Shown one piece after another: positions 18,493 to 26,656 of a DNA stretch of 64,000 bases. The DNA lies in NCBI GenBank assembly GCA_018711005.1, contig DVIT01000002.1, forward strand, positions 50,337 through 114,336. Direction: 5' to 3'. The position numbers and the translations under genes are program-made. The notes under the pieces were generated by a model. The model saw only the letters and a list, made by a program, of their open reading frames with translations, ran no database searches and was not told the origin of the DNA. The DNA comes from Candidatus Scybalocola faecigallinarum. Lineage in GTDB: Bacteria > Bacillota > Clostridia > Lachnospirales > Lachnospiraceae. Every line of letters begins with the position of its first letter. Position 1 is the first letter of the stretch.

Positions 18493-18831
18493 ATGAACCG
18501 TTTTGCCACAAAAAGCCGCAGCCGGGACTTTCCCGGGCTGATCCTGCCTGTTGCCGGCTTTATACTGATCCTTTTTCTTTTTTTCGCCGGCGTCGGCCAG
18601 ATCTCTCAAAGCTCCGGCCGGCAGGAGCTGGAAAGCCTGACCCAGGCGGTCCACAGAAATATTATTCACTGCTACGCCATTGAAGGCCAGTATCCGCCAA
18701 GTCTTGAATATATGGAGGAGCATTATGGCCTGACCTATGATCCGTCCCGGTATTTTATTGATTATCAGCCGTCCGGAGCAAACATTATGCCGTCAGTAAC
18801 CATTATTCCGTTAGAGGGGGCAGGCTCATGA
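18493..18831 (+). CDS. Small membrane-anchored protein of the pilin-like operon
   Basis: 112 residues with a basic N-terminus, one hydrophobic helix (about 17-36) and an extracellular part. FPGLILPV resembles a pilin N-helix with a Gly before the hydrophobic segment, but the conserved Glu at +5 is missing. The C-terminal YPPSLEYMEEHYGL segment is reminiscent of the pilin-fold region found in minor pilins. Overlaps the next gene by 4 bases. Function unknown; a minor pseudopilin is my best guess. Confidence 0.72.
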   Translation: MNRFATKSRSRDFPGLILPVAGFILILFLFFAGVGQISQSSGRQELESLTQAVHRNIIHCYAIEGQYPPSLEYMEEHYGLTYDPSRYFIDYQPSGANIMPSVTIIPLEGAGS

Positions 18832-19325
18832 AACAAAGGCGACAGACCACCCATGCCATCGATTTTTTGTTTACCATTACTCTCCTGGCCTTTTTTGCCA
18901 TCTCCGCCCTTTTGGCGGTAGTGATCGGCGCAAGGGTCTATGAGCGGATCACAGAGAATATGTCCATAAACTATGACAGCCGTACATCCATTGCTTATGT
19001 TACAGAAAAGATCCGCCAGCACGATACTGCCGGTGCAGTAAGCATTGAAACCATGGATGATATTGTATGTCTCACATTTTCTCAGAAAGACGGTACGGAA
19101 AGCTATACAACCTATATTTATGCATATAATGGTGCTTTGATGGAGCTGTTTTCCAATGATGCCGCCGGCTTTATGCCGGAAAGCGGCCAGGAGATCTTAA
19201 AGATCCGGGATTTTAATGTTTCCCTGGCAATGCCCGGCCTATACCGGATACAGATCACTGACAGCCGCGGCCAGGTCGCGCAAATCTATGTAAGTACCCG
19301 CAGTGAGGAGGATGCCCGTTCATGA
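18828..19325 (+). CDS. DUF4860-like pilin-operon protein
   Basis: 165 residues: basic N-terminus, hydrophobic helix (about 13-36) and a beta-rich extracellular domain. It matches what I recall as the DUF4860 group, found in Clostridia beside GspF and PilT genes. There is no prepilin peptidase site with Glu+5. It overlaps both neighbours by 4 bases, so the operon is tightly coupled. Probable minor pilin or assembly factor. Confidence 0.74.
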   Translation: MKQRRQTTHAIDFLFTITLLAFFAISALLAVVIGARVYERITENMSINYDSRTSIAYVTEKIRQHDTAGAVSIETMDDIVCLTFSQKDGTESYTTYIYAYNGALMELFSNDAAGFMPESGQEILKIRDFNVSLAMPGLYRIQITDSRGQVAQIYVSTRSEEDARS

Positions 19326-19762
19326 AATACCAAAAGTCCAAATCCACACTGTTTCTGATCGAGCTGATGATCGCCATTTGCTTTTTTGCCATTACCGGCG
19401 CTGTATGCGTCCGCGTTTTTGCCAGCGCCCATCTTCTGGACCGGCGGACAACGGCCTTAAACCATGCCGTTGCCCAGGCAGAAAGTATGGCTGAGGCATT
19501 TAAAGCCTGCGACGGCGCCATGTCCCGGATCACGGAGCTTTATCCGGATGCCGCTTTGGGCCGGGATGAAAGTGTCCTGGAGCTTTATTATGATGATTCC
19601 TGGCAGCCGTCATCCCAGCCATCTGTTTATCGTCTCACGCTGACCCGCTTTCCGGATGAAAACGGATGTGCCGCCGCCAAAATCCAGGTAACCGGGGAAG
19701 CTCAAAAGGATGAAATTTATTCTTTGGAAGTAAAAAAATACGTGAAAGGAACACAGCCATGA
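19322..19762 (+). CDS. Prepilin-like protein with non-canonical cleavage site
   Basis: 146 residues. The N-terminus has the prepilin helix LFLIELMIAICFFAITG, with the Glu at the +5 position (E14). The residue at -1 is Thr rather than the near-invariant Gly, so normal prepilin peptidase cleavage is doubtful. A globular beta-rich C-terminus follows, with an internal acidic patch. It overlaps the next gene by 4 bases. No prepilin peptidase gene is in the window. Confidence 0.8.
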   Translation: MKYQKSKSTLFLIELMIAICFFAITGAVCVRVFASAHLLDRRTTALNHAVAQAESMAEAFKACDGAMSRITELYPDAALGRDESVLELYYDDSWQPSSQPSVYRLTLTRFPDENGCAAAKIQVTGEAQKDEIYSLEVKKYVKGTQP

Positions 19763-20292
19763 GAAAGAAAAAACGTATGGGGCTCAACATTGGAACATCC
19801 TCCATATTGCTTGTATTCGTTCTTTTATGTATGGTCACCTTTGCTGCTCTGTCCTATGTGAGCGCCAATGCCGACTATAAGCTGAGCCGTTCTCTGGCTG
19901 ACCGCACATCCGCCTATTACGACGCTGTAAACAGCGCAGAGGAGGCTTTGGCACTTTTAGATGAACAGCTGGCACAGCTGGCTGCAGACAGCGCCGGCAC
20001 CAGCGCCTATATGAAAGGGATCCCAGAGCTTCTTGAGGATACAAACGCGGCCTTTACGCCTTCCGGCACAGATACCGGAAGCACGGATACGGAAGGCGCG
20101 GATACCGGCGGCACCGTCCTTGGCACGCTCACATGGCAGGCGCCTATTAATGATACCCAGGCCCTGGAAGTATCTTTAAATCTTACAGACCCTTTTTCGT
20201 CGGATACACGCTACACCATTTCCCAATGGCAGGTCGTACAGACCCAGACATGGGAGGACGGATCCACCCTGAATCTTTACGATGGCAGCTGA
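19759..20292 (+). CDS. PilX-like membrane-anchored protein
   Basis: 177 residues; a basic N-terminus, one hydrophobic helix (about 14-36), a predicted long helix (SANADYKLSRSLADRTSAYY...) and a Thr/Asp/Gly-rich insertion near residues 95-115 that looks like a low-complexity linker. The overall plan resembles minor pilins of the PilX kind, but Glu+5 is absent. It is the fifth gene in a coupled series, followed by about 100 bases containing a duplicated leader before the PilT-type ATPase. Confidence 0.72.
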   Translation: MRKKKRMGLNIGTSSILLVFVLLCMVTFAALSYVSANADYKLSRSLADRTSAYYDAVNSAEEALALLDEQLAQLAADSAGTSAYMKGIPELLEDTNAAFTPSGTDTGSTDTEGADTGGTVLGTLTWQAPINDTQALEVSLNLTDPFSSDTRYTISQWQVVQTQTWEDGSTLNLYDGS

Positions 20293-20307
20293 CAGCAGCG
20301 CAAAAGC

Positions 20308-20392
20308 ATGGCCTTAAGAACATGGCCAAAAGGAGGTAGCCCCCTTCGGGGATACCTGTATGGCCTTAAAAAGACGGCCCAAAGGAGGTAAC
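20308..20392 (+). repeat. Imperfect 52-bp-period duplication of a ribosome-binding-site leader
   Basis: Two 33-base copies (20308-20340 and 20360-20392) match at 28 positions. Each has ATGGCCTTAA at its start and AAAGGAGGTA near its end. They are separated by a small hairpin CCCC-TTC-GGGG (20341-20351). The first copy reads as a 27-codon frame ending at the second AGGAGG; the second leads into the GTG of the ATPase gene. Confidence 0.8.
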
Positions 20393-20395
20393 TTT

Positions 20396-21454
20396 GTGAA
20401 TATTGAGGAATTATTGACAAATGCAGCGAAAGCCGGAGCTTCAGATGTATTTATTGTTGCCGGCCTTCCCTTTTCTTATAAGCTTAACGGAAAGATCCAT
20501 TACCTGAACGATACCCGCCTGATGCCCGGGGATACAAAGGCCCTGGTGGAAGGCATCTACCAGCTGGCGCCGGAAAAGGATTTTGACGCATTTTTAAAAT
20601 CCGGAGATGATGATTTTTCCTTTGCCATTAAAGGCGTTTCCCGCTTCCGCGTCAGTACATACAAGCAGCGCGGCTCTCTGGCCGCTGTGGTGCGTATTAT
20701 TACTTTTGACCTGCCGGATCCGGAGATGCTTGGCATTCCCCGCAGTGTTATTGAGCTTTCGTCCTTTACCAAAGGGCTTGTTCTTGTCACCGGCCCTGCC
20801 GGAAGCGGAAAGTCCACAACACTTGCCTGTATGATCGACGAGATCAACCGCACCAAAGAGGACCATATTATTACACTGGAAGATCCCCTTGAATTTCTCC
20901 ACAGCCATAAAAAGAGTATTGTCAGCCAGAGAGAGATCAGCACAGACACGGTTTCTTATGTAACTGCCCTGAGATCCGCCCTGCGTCAAAGTCCGGATGT
21001 TATATTGCTTGGGGAAATGCGGGATTATGAAACCATTAATGTGGCCATGACGGCTGCTGAAACCGGGCACCTGGTCATTTCCACCCTTCATACTGTAGGG
21101 GCGGCCAATACCATTGACCGTATTATTGATGTGTTCCCGCCCAACCAGCAGAGCCAGATCGCTGTCCAGCTTTCCATGGTCCTTCAGGCGGTAGTTTCCC
21201 AGCAGCTCCTTCCATGTACAGACGGGACGCTGGCTCCGGCCTTTGAGATCATGACCGTTAATACAGCCATCCGGAACATGATCCGGGACAATAAAGTCCA
21301 TCAGATCGACGGACTGATCTATTCCTCCGCCACCCCGTCCCTTCAGTCCATGGATAACAGCATTCTGAAAATGTACAAAAGCGGACGCATCGATAAGGCT
21401 ACTGCCCTGCTTTATGCCACAAACCAGGAAATGCTTAAGCGCAGGCTGATGTAA
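20396..21454 (+). CDS. PilT-type twitching/retraction ATPase
   Basis: Hexameric secretion ATPase of 352 residues from the GTG at 20396, chosen because AAAGGAGG sits 7 bases upstream; an in-frame ATG at 20360 lacks one. Motifs in order: Walker A GPAGSGKSTT, Asp box DPLEF, Walker B LGEMRDYET and His box STLHT, with the C-terminal extension typical of PilT. There is no N-terminal GSPII_E domain as in PilB. It is the only filament ATPase in the operon, so either it drives both movements or the assembly ATPase is elsewhere. Confidence 0.9.
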   Translation: MNIEELLTNAAKAGASDVFIVAGLPFSYKLNGKIHYLNDTRLMPGDTKALVEGIYQLAPEKDFDAFLKSGDDDFSFAIKGVSRFRVSTYKQRGSLAAVVRIITFDLPDPEMLGIPRSVIELSSFTKGLVLVTGPAGSGKSTTLACMIDEINRTKEDHIITLEDPLEFLHSHKKSIVSQREISTDTVSYVTALRSALRQSPDVILLGEMRDYETINVAMTAAETGHLVISTLHTVGAANTIDRIIDVFPPNQQSQIAVQLSMVLQAVVSQQLLPCTDGTLAPAFEIMTVNTAIRNMIRDNKVHQIDGLIYSSATPSLQSMDNSILKMYKSGRIDKATALLYATNQEMLKRRLM

Positions 21455-21500
21455 ACCGCGCCGCAATGTCGGCCTGAAGGCCCTCCATAAATTCTGTATA

Positions 21501-21553
21501 AAAAAACTCCGGCAATACACCATGATCCATGGCTGTATGGCCGGAGCTTTTTT
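21501..21553. terminator. Bidirectional terminator between PilT-type gene and pyrF
   Basis: Arms CTCCGGC (21507-21513) and GCCGGAG (21540-21546), with six A residues before and six T residues after, so it can serve both converging genes. Confidence 0.8.
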
Positions 21554-21589
21554 ATAACTTATGTTTTATTTCTCAGACGGGCTTCTTTT

Positions 21590-22516
21590 TTAGCGGGCAA
21601 TGGCAGCGGCAATATCCTGCTGCATATCGATCACTGCCTGTCTGGACGCATCAGCAAAGTTTTCAGGACCAAACTTGGCATACTTTTCCTGCTTGTAGGC
21701 AGCGATGATTCCTCTGGAGGAATTAACAATAGCGCCAAGACCGTCCTCATTAAAATAATGAACAAGGTCTGAGCCTTTTGCACCCTGAGCGCCGTAACCG
21801 GGCACAAGGATATAGGTCTTTGGCATCAGCTTGCGAAGCACTGCGCCCATCTCAGGGTAGGTTGCACCGACAACAGCGCCCACATAGCTGTAGCCGCATT
21901 TGCCCATATGCTGCCTGCCCCACTCAACAACCTTTTCAGCAACCAGCTCATATAACGGACGGCCGTCCACAAGCTGATCCTGGAACTCGCCGCTGGAAGG
22001 ATTGGATGTTTTTGTAAGGATGAACATACCCTTCTTTTCCGGGATTGCCACATCAATAAAAGGCTGAACACTGTCTGTGCCCATATATGGATTAATCGTT
22101 ACAAAATCCTCGTCAAAGCCATAATAAGACTTGCTTCCCACAGTCACCTTGCCTAAATGGCCTGTGGCGTAAGCGCCGGAGGTGGAGCCGATATCGCCTC
22201 TCTTAATATCTCCGATCACAAGGAGACCTTTTTCATGACAGTAGTCTACCGTCTTTTTAAAGGTCATGATCCCCGGGATGCCAAACTGCTCATACATGGC
22301 GATCTGCGGCTTTACTGCCGGAATCAGGTCATAAGTAGCGTCTACAATAGCTTTGTTAAACTGCCAGATGGCCTCTGCGGCGCCTTCCAGTGTTTCACCC
22401 AGTTCCTTATAGACTTTTTCCTTAACATGTTCCGGAACGTAGGACAGCATGGGATCAAGGCCAACCTCAATGGGTGCGTTTGTCTTTTTGATCTTTTCAA
22501 CTAATTTATCAATCAC
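21590..22516 (-). CDS. pyrF: Orotidine 5'-phosphate decarboxylase (longer subfamily)
   Basis: 308 residues; makes UMP from OMP in pyrimidine synthesis. VGLDPMLSYVP, the catalytic GDIKRGDIG lysine/aspartate motif, FVTINPYMGTDS and PGYGAQG are present, as in the 300-residue subfamily 2. The frame extends to 22603, but AAAGGAGG lies 8 bases before the GTG at 22516, giving VIDKLVEKI; I take that start. It stands alone, not next to pyrE or pyrD. Its promoter and leader hairpin are listed separately. Confidence 0.95.
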   Translation of the reverse strand: MIDKLVEKIKKTNAPIEVGLDPMLSYVPEHVKEKVYKELGETLEGAAEAIWQFNKAIVDATYDLIPAVKPQIAMYEQFGIPGIMTFKKTVDYCHEKGLLVIGDIKRGDIGSTSGAYATGHLGKVTVGSKSYYGFDEDFVTINPYMGTDSVQPFIDVAIPEKKGMFILTKTSNPSSGEFQDQLVDGRPLYELVAEKVVEWGRQHMGKCGYSYVGAVVGATYPEMGAVLRKLMPKTYILVPGYGAQGAKGSDLVHYFNEDGLGAIVNSSRGIIAAYKQEKYAKFGPENFADASRQAVIDMQQDIAAAIAR

Positions 22517-22542
22517 AAGATTGCCCTCCTTTAATCTTAGCT

Positions 22543-22583
22543 GTATCTGCCTGCCCGGCTTCAGCGCCTTCGTCAGCAGATAC
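22543..22583 (-). promoter_or_regulatory. Hairpin in pyrF leader
   Basis: Perfect 8-bp inverted repeat GTATCTGC / GCAGATAC with a 25-base loop, within the transcribed leader between the pyrF promoter and its ribosome binding site. Could influence expression; no known riboswitch class is recognised. Confidence 0.4.
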
Positions 22584-22593
22584 GCACAGTTTA

Positions 22594-22622
22594 ATTCTAC
22601 CATATGGCGCTTTATGGTGCAA
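22594..22622 (-). promoter_or_regulatory. pyrF promoter
   Basis: On the minus strand TTGCAC (22617-22622), 17-base spacer, TAGAAT (22594-22599). It gives a leader of roughly 70 bases. Confidence 0.65.
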
Positions 22623-22653
22623 CAAGTAACCGCAAATCCGGATCTGCATGGGC

Positions 22654-22677
22654 AACAGTTCAGTCAGCTGAACTGTT
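22654..22677. repeat. Perfect inverted repeat between pyrF and ABC-F promoters
   Basis: Ten-base arms (AACAGTTCAG and complement) around a 4-base loop, with no U-tract. It sits about 30 bases upstream of each divergent promoter region, so an operator or a small RNA hairpin are both possible. Confidence 0.5.
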
Positions 22678-22699
22678 ACATGAACTGCTCCTGTTCTCA

Positions 22700-22728
22700 T
22701 TGCTTTTCTTTATATTTTCCTGTATAAT
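22700..22728 (+). promoter_or_regulatory. Promoter of ABC-F gene
   Basis: TTGCTT (22700-22705), 17-base spacer, TATAAT (22723-22728), 38 bases ahead of the ATG at 22766. The leader is too short for the usual attenuator of resistance ABC-F genes. Confidence 0.7.
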
Positions 22729-22765
22729 GGCCACGTATGAAACACTCTTAAAGGAGCAAAATGCA

Positions 22766-24316
22766 ATGATCTTAAATGTAAAAAACTTAAGCCATGGTTT
22801 TGGCGACAGAGCCATTTTTTCAAACGTCTCCTTCCGCCTTTTAAAGGGGGAGCATATTGGCCTGATCGGAGCCAATGGGGAAGGTAAATCCACGTTTATG
22901 AATATTATTACCGGACAGCTTATGCCCGATGAAGGCACTGTGGAATGGGCCAAAAACGTTCGGGTGGGATACCTGGACCAGCATACGGCTCTGAAGCCGG
23001 GCATGACCATCGGAGATGTTTTACGAAGCGCCTACAGCTATCTTTTTGAACTGGAAGAAAAGATGAACGCTTTGTGCGAGCAGATGGGCACAGCCAATGA
23101 GGAAGAAATGACCGCCATGCTGGAAGAACTTGGCACGATCCAGGAGATGCTTACTCAGCACGACTTTTATATGATCGACGCCAAGGTGGATGAAATTTCC
23201 AGGGCCTTTGGACTGGACGCCCTGGGGCTTGATAAGGATGTGGAGGACTTAAGCGGCGGACAGCGTACAAAAATCCTTCTGGCCAAGCTTTTGCTGGAAA
23301 AGCCGGATATTCTTTTGCTGGATGAACCCACGAACTATTTGGATGAGCAGCATATCCAGTGGCTGACACGGTATTTAACAGAGTATGAAAATGCCTTTAT
23401 CCTTATCTCCCACGATATTCCATTTTTAAACAGTGTGGTGAATATTATTTATCACATGGAAAATCAGGAGCTGAACCGGTACGTGGGGGATTATGACCAT
23501 TTCCTCCAGGTTTATGAAGTGAAAAAGGCCCAGCTTGAGGCAGCCTACAACCGTCAGCAGCAGGAAATCAATGAGCTGAAAGATTTTGTAGCCCGCAACA
23601 AGGCCCGTGTAGCCACACGGAACATGGCCATGTCCCGGCAGAAAAAGCTGGACAAAATGGATGTGATCCAGCTGGCTAAGGAAAAACCCAAGCCGGAATT
23701 TCATTTTAAACAGGCCAGAGCCTCAGGCAAGCTGATCTTTGAAACAACAGATCTGGTCATCGGCTATGACAGTCCTCTCTCCCACCCTATTAACGTACGT
23801 ATGGAGCGGGGTGAAAAGATTGTCCTTACCGGAGCCAACGGTATTGGAAAAACTACCTTATTAAAAAGTATCCTTGGCCTGATCCCGGCCTGGTCGGGAA
23901 AGGTTGTTCTGGGAGATTATCTGTATAAAGGCTATTTTGAACAGGAAGTCAAAGGCGATGACCGGACTACCTGTATTGATGAAATATGGAATGAATTTCC
24001 CTCATGGACTCAGTATGAAGTGCGCTCCGCCCTTGCCAAATGCGGCCTTACCACACAGCATATTGAAAGCCTTGTTCGGGTATTAAGCGGCGGCGAGCAG
24101 GCAAAGGTGCGTCTGTGCAAGATCATTAATACAGAAACCAATGTGCTTTTGCTGGACGAGCCAACAAACCATTTGGATGCTGATGCCAAGGCAGAATTAA
24201 AACAGGCCCTTCTGGAATACGGCGGCTCTATCCTTCTCATCTGCCATGAACCGGAATTTTATCAGGATATTGCCACAGACATATGGGACTGCAGCCAGTG
24301 GTCCACAAAAATTTAA
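22766..24316 (+). CDS. ABC-F family ATPase (ribosome-associated)
   Basis: 516 residues with two ABC domains and no membrane part. Domain 1 has GANGEGKST, LSGGQRTK and LLLDEPTNYLD; domain 2 has GANGIGKTT, LSGGEQAKVRL and LLLDEPTNHLD. A charged linker (about 235-320, rich in Lys/Arg/Gln) corresponds to the P-site tRNA interaction motif. ABC-F proteins act on stalled ribosomes at the E site; the linker length and order resemble YbiT/YkpA rather than a clear antibiotic resistance class, but I cannot decide this. The frame runs back to 22604; AAAGGAG supports the ATG at 22766. Confidence 0.88.
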   Translation: MILNVKNLSHGFGDRAIFSNVSFRLLKGEHIGLIGANGEGKSTFMNIITGQLMPDEGTVEWAKNVRVGYLDQHTALKPGMTIGDVLRSAYSYLFELEEKMNALCEQMGTANEEEMTAMLEELGTIQEMLTQHDFYMIDAKVDEISRAFGLDALGLDKDVEDLSGGQRTKILLAKLLLEKPDILLLDEPTNYLDEQHIQWLTRYLTEYENAFILISHDIPFLNSVVNIIYHMENQELNRYVGDYDHFLQVYEVKKAQLEAAYNRQQQEINELKDFVARNKARVATRNMAMSRQKKLDKMDVIQLAKEKPKPEFHFKQARASGKLIFETTDLVIGYDSPLSHPINVRMERGEKIVLTGANGIGKTTLLKSILGLIPAWSGKVVLGDYLYKGYFEQEVKGDDRTTCIDEIWNEFPSWTQYEVRSALAKCGLTTQHIESLVRVLSGGEQAKVRLCKIINTETNVLLLDEPTNHLDADAKAELKQALLEYGGSILLICHEPEFYQDIATDIWDCSQWSTKI

Positions 24317-24317
24317 A

Positions 24318-24337
24318 GGGCGGCCATCCGGCCGCCC
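24318..24337 (-). terminator. Hairpin terminator between ABC-F and rpoZ
   Basis: Perfect 8-bp arms GGGCGGCC / GGCCGCCC with a 4-base loop. On the minus strand it is followed by TTTAAATTTTT, so it fits the end of the rpoZ transcript; on the plus strand there is no clear T-run. Confidence 0.7.
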
Positions 24338-24385
24338 TAAACTTATGCGCATATCCACGTAAAAGCTCTGCTTTTACCCAAAACC

Positions 24386-24775
24386 TTATTCGTCGTCTTC
24401 TTCAAAATCAGAACCTTCTGCGTTTTCTTCTTCATCCTCTGAGGACTCTTTTTCATCATCAAAAATATCTTCTTCATCGTCTTCCAAAGATACATCAAAA
24501 ACCTCATTGGAAAGCTCCAGGATCTTTTCATCATCCTCGTCTGTCTCATCAACGCCAAGAACCTTAACTTTGCCTTTGTAAAGTTCTTCTACAGCAATAG
24601 ACAGGGGTTTTTTCCCTCTGCCGTCAACCAGCGGCTGGGAACCGGCAATAATCTGCCGTGCCCGCTTTGCAGATGCGATGACAATGGAGTAACGGCTCTG
24701 AACGACCGGCTGTTCGCCTTCTTCAACCTCGCTGTTTACCACTGCCATTAAGTCTGTATAGGATGGATGTAACAT
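24386..24775 (-). CDS. rpoZ: RNA polymerase omega subunit with acidic tail
   Basis: 129 residues. The first 70 match omega: LHPSYTDLM, the RYSIVIASAKRARQI helix and the PLSIAVEEL segment that clamps the beta' C-terminus. The remaining part is a long strongly acidic tail of Asp and Glu, seen in some Clostridia but absent from the short Bacillus and E. coli forms. AAAGGGG precedes the ATG. It follows gmk, the standard order. Confidence 0.88.
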   Translation of the reverse strand: MLHPSYTDLMAVVNSEVEEGEQPVVQSRYSIVIASAKRARQIIAGSQPLVDGRGKKPLSIAVEELYKGKVKVLGVDETDEDDEKILELSNEVFDVSLEDDEEDIFDDEKESSEDEEENAEGSDFEEDDE

Positions 24776-24826
24776 AAATATTTTCCCCTTTCTTTATTCC
24801 TGCCGCATATTTTTACGGCATCCAGG

Positions 24827-25471
24827 TTAATTCAGTTCTTTAAGCTCCTGCGAAAGCTCGCGGATAAAATCGCCCCGGCGAACCACCCGGTCCTGCTCAT
24901 TGGTGATGATCTGGTGGATCTCATCCACAGCCCGCTCTACTTCATCATTGACAACGATATACTCGTAATCCTTCATATATACGGCTTCCTCAGCGGCACG
25001 GGCAAGGCGGCTGCTGATCTGCTCGCTGCTTTCAGTTCCCCGTCCAATGAGACGTTCCTTTAAATCCTGTGCCTTAGGCGGCGCAACAAACAGCATCAGT
25101 GTCTCCGGATACTGTTCCTTGATCTTTTTAGCGCCCTGCATCTCGATCTCCAGGATCACATGGATCCCCTGGCCAAGCTTCTCCAGCACAAAATCCTTAG
25201 GCGTTCCATAATAATTATTCACATACTGAGCATATTCCAGCAAACGATCCTCCCGGATCATCGTTTCAAAATCCGATTTACTTACAAAGAAATAATTCAC
25301 GCCATCAGCTTCCCCTTCTCTGGGGGCCCGTGTAGTGGCGGATATGGACAGACAATAATCCTGCGGATGCTTTTCCAGCAAACGGGAAACAATAGTTCCT
25401 TTGCCCACGCCGGAAAATCCGGATATAATGGTCAGTATTCCCTGTTTTTTCATATTTTCATCTACTTTCAT
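24827..25471 (-). CDS. gmk: Guanylate kinase
   Basis: 214 residues; phosphorylates GMP to GDP. P-loop SGFSGVGKGT, GMP-binding STTRAPREGE-like region (SATTRAPREGE), YGTPKDFV and the lid are present. The start is uncertain: ATG at 25471 or at 25453 (MKKQGILT), neither with a strong ribosome binding site. It is transcribed after remA and before rpoZ. Confidence 0.95.
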   Translation of the reverse strand: MKVDENMKKQGILTIISGFSGVGKGTIVSRLLEKHPQDYCLSISATTRAPREGEADGVNYFFVSKSDFETMIREDRLLEYAQYVNNYYGTPKDFVLEKLGQGIHVILEIEMQGAKKIKEQYPETLMLFVAPPKAQDLKERLIGRGTESSEQISSRLARAAEEAVYMKDYEYIVVNDEVERAVDEIHQIITNEQDRVVRRGDFIRELSQELKELN

Positions 25472-25510
25472 CTTTTTCTGGAGTTTTGCCCAAACACAAA
25501 ACAGACCGCC

Positions 25511-25762
25511 TTATACCTCGCTATTGTGGGATTCCCATCGGCTTGATATGGTTTCCGGCAGCAGGGCGGACAATAAAATATGTCCATCATCCATCACAAG
25601 CACTGCCCGGGTACGTCGGCCCTGAGTGGCATCAATGGCCATGCCCGAATCCTTGGCGTTTTGCACCAAACGCTTGATGGGCGCCGAATCGGGGCTGATC
25701 ATAGCTACGATCCTTGAGGCACTGACAATATTTCCAAAGCCGATATTTACAAATCCAACCAT
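25511..25762 (-). CDS. remA: RemA-like DNA-binding regulator (DUF370)
   Basis: 83-residue protein of the RemA family, which in Bacillus forms an octameric ring, binds repeated sites and activates extracellular matrix genes. [10 protein letters not shown] at the start and the [18 protein letters not shown] region are conserved. GGAGGAA precedes the ATG. In Firmicutes it is regularly found as yicC-remA-gmk-rpoZ, as here. Confidence 0.92.
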   Translation of the reverse strand: MVGFVNIGFGNIVSASRIVAMISPDSAPIKRLVQNAKDSGMAIDATQGRRTRAVLVMDDGHILLSALLPETISSRWESHNSEV

Positions 25763-25777
25763 AAAGGTTCCTCCAAA

Positions 25778-26656
25778 TTACTCAATATTCTGTACCTGTT
25801 CACGGACCTTTTCAATCTCTGTTTTCAGATCAATGGCACAATTCGAAAGCACCAGGTCATTGGACTTGGACAATGTGGTGTTTGCCTCCCGGTTCATCTC
25901 CTGGGCTATAAAGTCCAGCTTGCGGCCAACGCTCCCGCCGCTTTCAAGAGTCTCCTTCATGTTCTCGATATGGCTCTTTAACCGGACGATCTCTTCATCT
26001 ACACAGATCTTATCTGCAAAGATCGTCACTTCTGTAAGGATCCGGGCCTCGTCGATGGTGCTGTCACCTAAAAGCTCCTCAACTTTACTGTGAAGCTTCT
26101 GCTGATATTCTGCAACAATCTGAGGGGAACGTTCTTCAATAAACGCCACCTTTTCCAGCATACTGTCCAGCTTTGACAGCAGGTCCTCTTTCAACCGGCA
26201 TCCCTCGTCAATACGCGTCTGGACAAATCGTTCACATGCTGAAGAAACCGCTTCCTCAAGAAGCTTCCATAATTCTTCCTCGTCCAGACTCTGTTCTTCC
26301 AGAGTAAATACTTCCGGATAGCGGGCTAAGCTGGTGACTGTCACATCGTCAGCAATTCCGAACTGTGCAGTCATCGCCTTTAAATGTTCCAAATATTCCC
26401 GGGCCAGTTCTTTGTTATATTTTAAACATACATTATGCTCGGTATAATCTTCATAGGTAATATAAACATCTACCTTGCCCCGCTGAATGTACTTTTTCAT
26501 CAGGCTGCGCACGGCTGATTCAAAAAAGCTGAGCTTTTTCGGCAGCTTTACATTAATATCACAATATCTGTGATTCACTGCCTTCATCTCTACGACGATC
26601 TTTCTGTTCTCGTCGGCCTGCTCGCACCGGCCGAAGCCGGTCATACTCTTTATCAT
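25778..26656 (-). CDS. YicC/YloC family endoribonuclease
   Basis: 292 residues. The N-terminus SMTGFGR and the C-terminal KLDFIAQEMNREANT motif define the family, whose members are metal-dependent endoribonucleases with a helical middle. Predicted coiled coil in the centre. It is the first gene of the yicC-remA-gmk-rpoZ operon; I see no convincing -35/-10 pair upstream, only a structured stretch. Confidence 0.93.
   Translation of the reverse strand: MIKSMTGFGRCEQADENRKIVVEMKAVNHRYCDINVKLPKKLSFFESAVRSLMKKYIQRGKVDVYITYEDYTEHNVCLKYNKELAREYLEHLKAMTAQFGIADDVTVTSLARYPEVFTLEEQSLDEEELWKLLEEAVSSACERFVQTRIDEGCRLKEDLLSKLDSMLEKVAFIEERSPQIVAEYQQKLHSKVEELLGDSTIDEARILTEVTIFADKICVDEEIVRLKSHIENMKETLESGGSVGRKLDFIAQEMNREANTTLSKSNDLVLSNCAIDLKTEIEKVREQVQNIE

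Noticed and set aside
20594..21523. 309-codon minus-strand frame opposite the PilT-type gene
   Set aside because: Shadow of a gene with Walker A/B motifs on the other strand.
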